A program made the position numbers and the translations under genes. Positions 62,181 to 64,000 of a DNA stretch of 64,000 bases are shown here, one piece after another; positions within the stretch are counted from its first letter, which is position 1, and every line of letters starts with the position of its first letter. The stretch lies in the NCBI GenBank assembly GCA_004322215.1, contig SCSM01000013.1, positions 62,001 to 126,000 on the forward strand. Direction: 5' to 3'. Source of the stretch: Bacteroidota bacterium (GTDB lineage: Bacteria; Bacteroidota; Ignavibacteria; Kapaibacteriales; UBA2268). The notes under the pieces are model-generated. The model did not search any database. It was not told the origin of the DNA and saw only the letters and a list, made by a program, of their open reading frames with translations.

Positions 62181-62693
62181 ATGGAAGTTGGTAGTCTAAG
62201 GGAAAGAATTATTGTTGCTCTATTGATTTATAAATTTGGTGAAAAGAATGTTGAAACAGATATACCAATTACTGAACCCGAAGTAGATGTCAAAGTATTC
62301 AATAATCCTGTTTCAATAAAAACTATTACAGGTAAAAATTTTTCAGGAGTTAAATTAATTTGGACTGTAGATGCTGAAAGTGTCTTGTATTTTCGGGAAC
62401 ATTATAAGCCGGGTTGTGATATGATATTTGTTCAGATAAATTGGAACGATATGGGTGCATTATATTATATTCCTGTTGAAGTTCAAATTAAGATTTTTAA
62501 TAAATTCGGAAAAGATAACTACATTAAACTCCCGAAGGCAGGAACAAATCCAAGAGGTGCAGAAATAACTGCTGATGCGTTGAATGAGCTTGTTAATCAT
62601 AAAGGTTCATATAAAATTCCAATTGAATGGAGAAAAGAAATTATAAAATTTAATGCTTTTGAAAGGTGGGTTGAACTTTGGGAACAAGATTGA
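62181..62693 (+). CDS. Type II restriction endonuclease, ThaI-like; N-terminal ~40 aa encoded upstream behind a poly-A tract
   Basis: ITEPEVDVKVFNNPVSIKTITGKNFSGVKLIW (D..xD/E-x-K core); upstream same frame LPKLFHIAELESSRAGKIG. Confidence 0.7.
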   Translation: MEVGSLRERIIVALLIYKFGEKNVETDIPITEPEVDVKVFNNPVSIKTITGKNFSGVKLIWTVDAESVLYFREHYKPGCDMIFVQINWNDMGALYYIPVEVQIKIFNKFGKDNYIKLPKAGTNPRGAEITADALNELVNHKGSYKIPIEWRKEIIKFNAFERWVELWEQD

Positions 62694-63610
62694 AGGCTCA
62701 CAAAAAGGGTACTAAAACAAGTACCTTCGGCACTAATGGAAGAATTAATCATGATTCCTCAACATTCTATAATTCAAAATTATATTCAGGAATTGATAAT
62801 AATAAAACTAATGAAATAATAGAAAATACTTTACCTAAAGATTTATTAAACTCCATTATTCTTGGAAATGCAGAAAATTTAAGTTTGATTCCTGATAACT
62901 CGATTCATTTGATGATTACATCACCACCATACAATGTTTCAAAAGTTTATGATGAAGATTTGTCTCTTGATGAGTACCTCGGATTATTAAAAAATGTTTT
63001 TTCTGAAACCTATCGTGTCTTAGTTAATGGAGGCAGAGCTTGTATAAATGTTGCCAACATCGGAAGAAAGCCCTATATACCTTTATCCGATTTAATTTCA
63101 AAAATTACGATTGATATTGGTTTCAATATGCGTGGAGAAATTATTTGGAATAAAGGTGCAGGTGCAGGGGTTTCTATGGCATGGGGAAGCTGGCAGTCTG
63201 CCTCTAATCCTGTTCTGAGGGATGTACACGAATACATTTTAATTTTCTCAAAAGGTGATTATCAAAGAAAACAGAATGGCAAAGAAAATACTATAACAAA
63301 AGAACAATTTATGGAATGGTCAAAATCTATTTGGACTATGAATCCTGAATCAGCAAAAAAAGTAAATCACCCAGCCCCATTTCCTGAAGAATTACCTTAT
63401 AGACTAATTCAACTTTATTCATTTAAAAATGATATTATTTTTGACCCCTTTATTGGCAGTGGTACAACAGCAATATCCGCTCTCAAATCTAACAGATTTT
63501 TCATAGGTTACGAAATCAATAAAGAATATAAATCTATTGCAGAAAAAAGAATTAATGCTTATATGAACCAGGGTTTTCTCGAATTTAATAAAAATGAGAA
63601 CTCAGCATAA
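62678..63610 (+). CDS. Type II DNA methyltransferase (SPPY; N4-cytosine or N6-adenine)
   Basis: MITSPPYNVSK; DPFIGSGTTAISALKSNRFFIGYEINKEYKSIAEKRI; overlaps endonuclease gene. Confidence 0.9.
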   Translation: MGTRLKAHKKGTKTSTFGTNGRINHDSSTFYNSKLYSGIDNNKTNEIIENTLPKDLLNSIILGNAENLSLIPDNSIHLMITSPPYNVSKVYDEDLSLDEYLGLLKNVFSETYRVLVNGGRACINVANIGRKPYIPLSDLISKITIDIGFNMRGEIIWNKGAGAGVSMAWGSWQSASNPVLRDVHEYILIFSKGDYQRKQNGKENTITKEQFMEWSKSIWTMNPESAKKVNHPAPFPEELPYRLIQLYSFKNDIIFDPFIGSGTTAISALKSNRFFIGYEINKEYKSIAEKRINAYMNQGFLEFNKNENSA

Positions 63611-63688
63611 AAGCCATTGACAACGAAGGCATGGAAGCCATCGAAGTAGTAAAAATCAAAGTAAATGGTGAGGTGGAAGTAGAGTAAT

Positions 63689-64000
63689 ATGAAAGCTGCT
63701 AATAAAGTTGGTATTTGTGCTTTATGCAAAAATGAATCTTATTTACAAATTTCTCATTTAGTTCCAAAATTTGTTCATAGGATATTGAAGAATAATGATC
63801 AAACAATGATAAAAGTTGATAATATTGGTGAGAGAAAAGTTCAGGATAGCATGAAAGAATATCTACTTTGTAGTAACTGTGAAATGATAATGAATAAATA
63901 TGAGACTTATGTAGCTAATTTCATTCATAAAGGTATCAAAAATCTTAAGGAGCATCAATTTTATTTTATTGCTAATATAAATTATAAGAATTTTAAACTT
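63689..64000 (+). CDS. HNH/zinc-finger-like protein, 3' truncated by window
   Basis: MKAANKVGICALCKNESYLQISHLVPKFVHRI...KEYLLCSNCEMIMNKYETYVANFIHKGIKNL, open to window end; CxxC...SH.vPK...CxxC. Confidence 0.65.
   Translation, partial: MKAANKVGICALCKNESYLQISHLVPKFVHRILKNNDQTMIKVDNIGERKVQDSMKEYLLCSNCEMIMNKYETYVANFIHKGIKNLKEHQFYFIANINYKNFKL

Overview
The window comes from an FCB-group bacterium (Bacteroidota/Chlorobiota/Ignavibacteria/Kapabacteria-like). This is inferred from T9SS C-terminal sorting domains, PD40-OmpA proteins and TAnnTTTG-type promoters; the exact lineage cannot be fixed from sequence alone. Positions 1-18.4 kb hold a near-complete str/S10/spc/alpha ribosomal superoperon: rpsG(partial)-fusA-tuf-rpsJ-rplCDWB-rpsS-rplV-rpsC-rplP-rpmC-rpsQ-rplNXE-rpsNH-rplFR-rpsE-rpmD-rplO-secY-map-infA-rpmJ-rpsM-rpsK-rpoA-rplQ. 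rpsD is missing from its usual place and the rpmJ product lacks cysteines. The remainder is housekeeping genes (holA, thiamine pyrophosphokinase, secG, lolD, an LptF/G permease, aspartate kinase, pheS-rplT-rpmI-infC, mgtE) interspersed with accessory DNA: a HicBA module with an orphan HigA-type regulator, an ECF sigma factor with an unusual anti-sigma-like protein ending in a T9SS sorting domain, two type II restriction-modification pairs, a decayed MNT nucleotidyltransferase, a DUF433/DUF5615 pair bounded by a duplicated phosphatase gene end, a GH18-deacetylase-GT2 fusion, a glycine-zipper protein next to a beta-barrel-like protein, and a ~0.67 kb ORF-poor region built of nested inverted repeats. 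Several genes have single-base or in-frame-stop lesions that could be real or sequence errors. The best candidates for something undescribed are the sigma/T9SS-tailed anti-sigma pair, the nested inverted-repeat element, and the toxin-antitoxin islet flanked by phosphatase 3' ends. All calls are from reading the sequence; no database search was possible.
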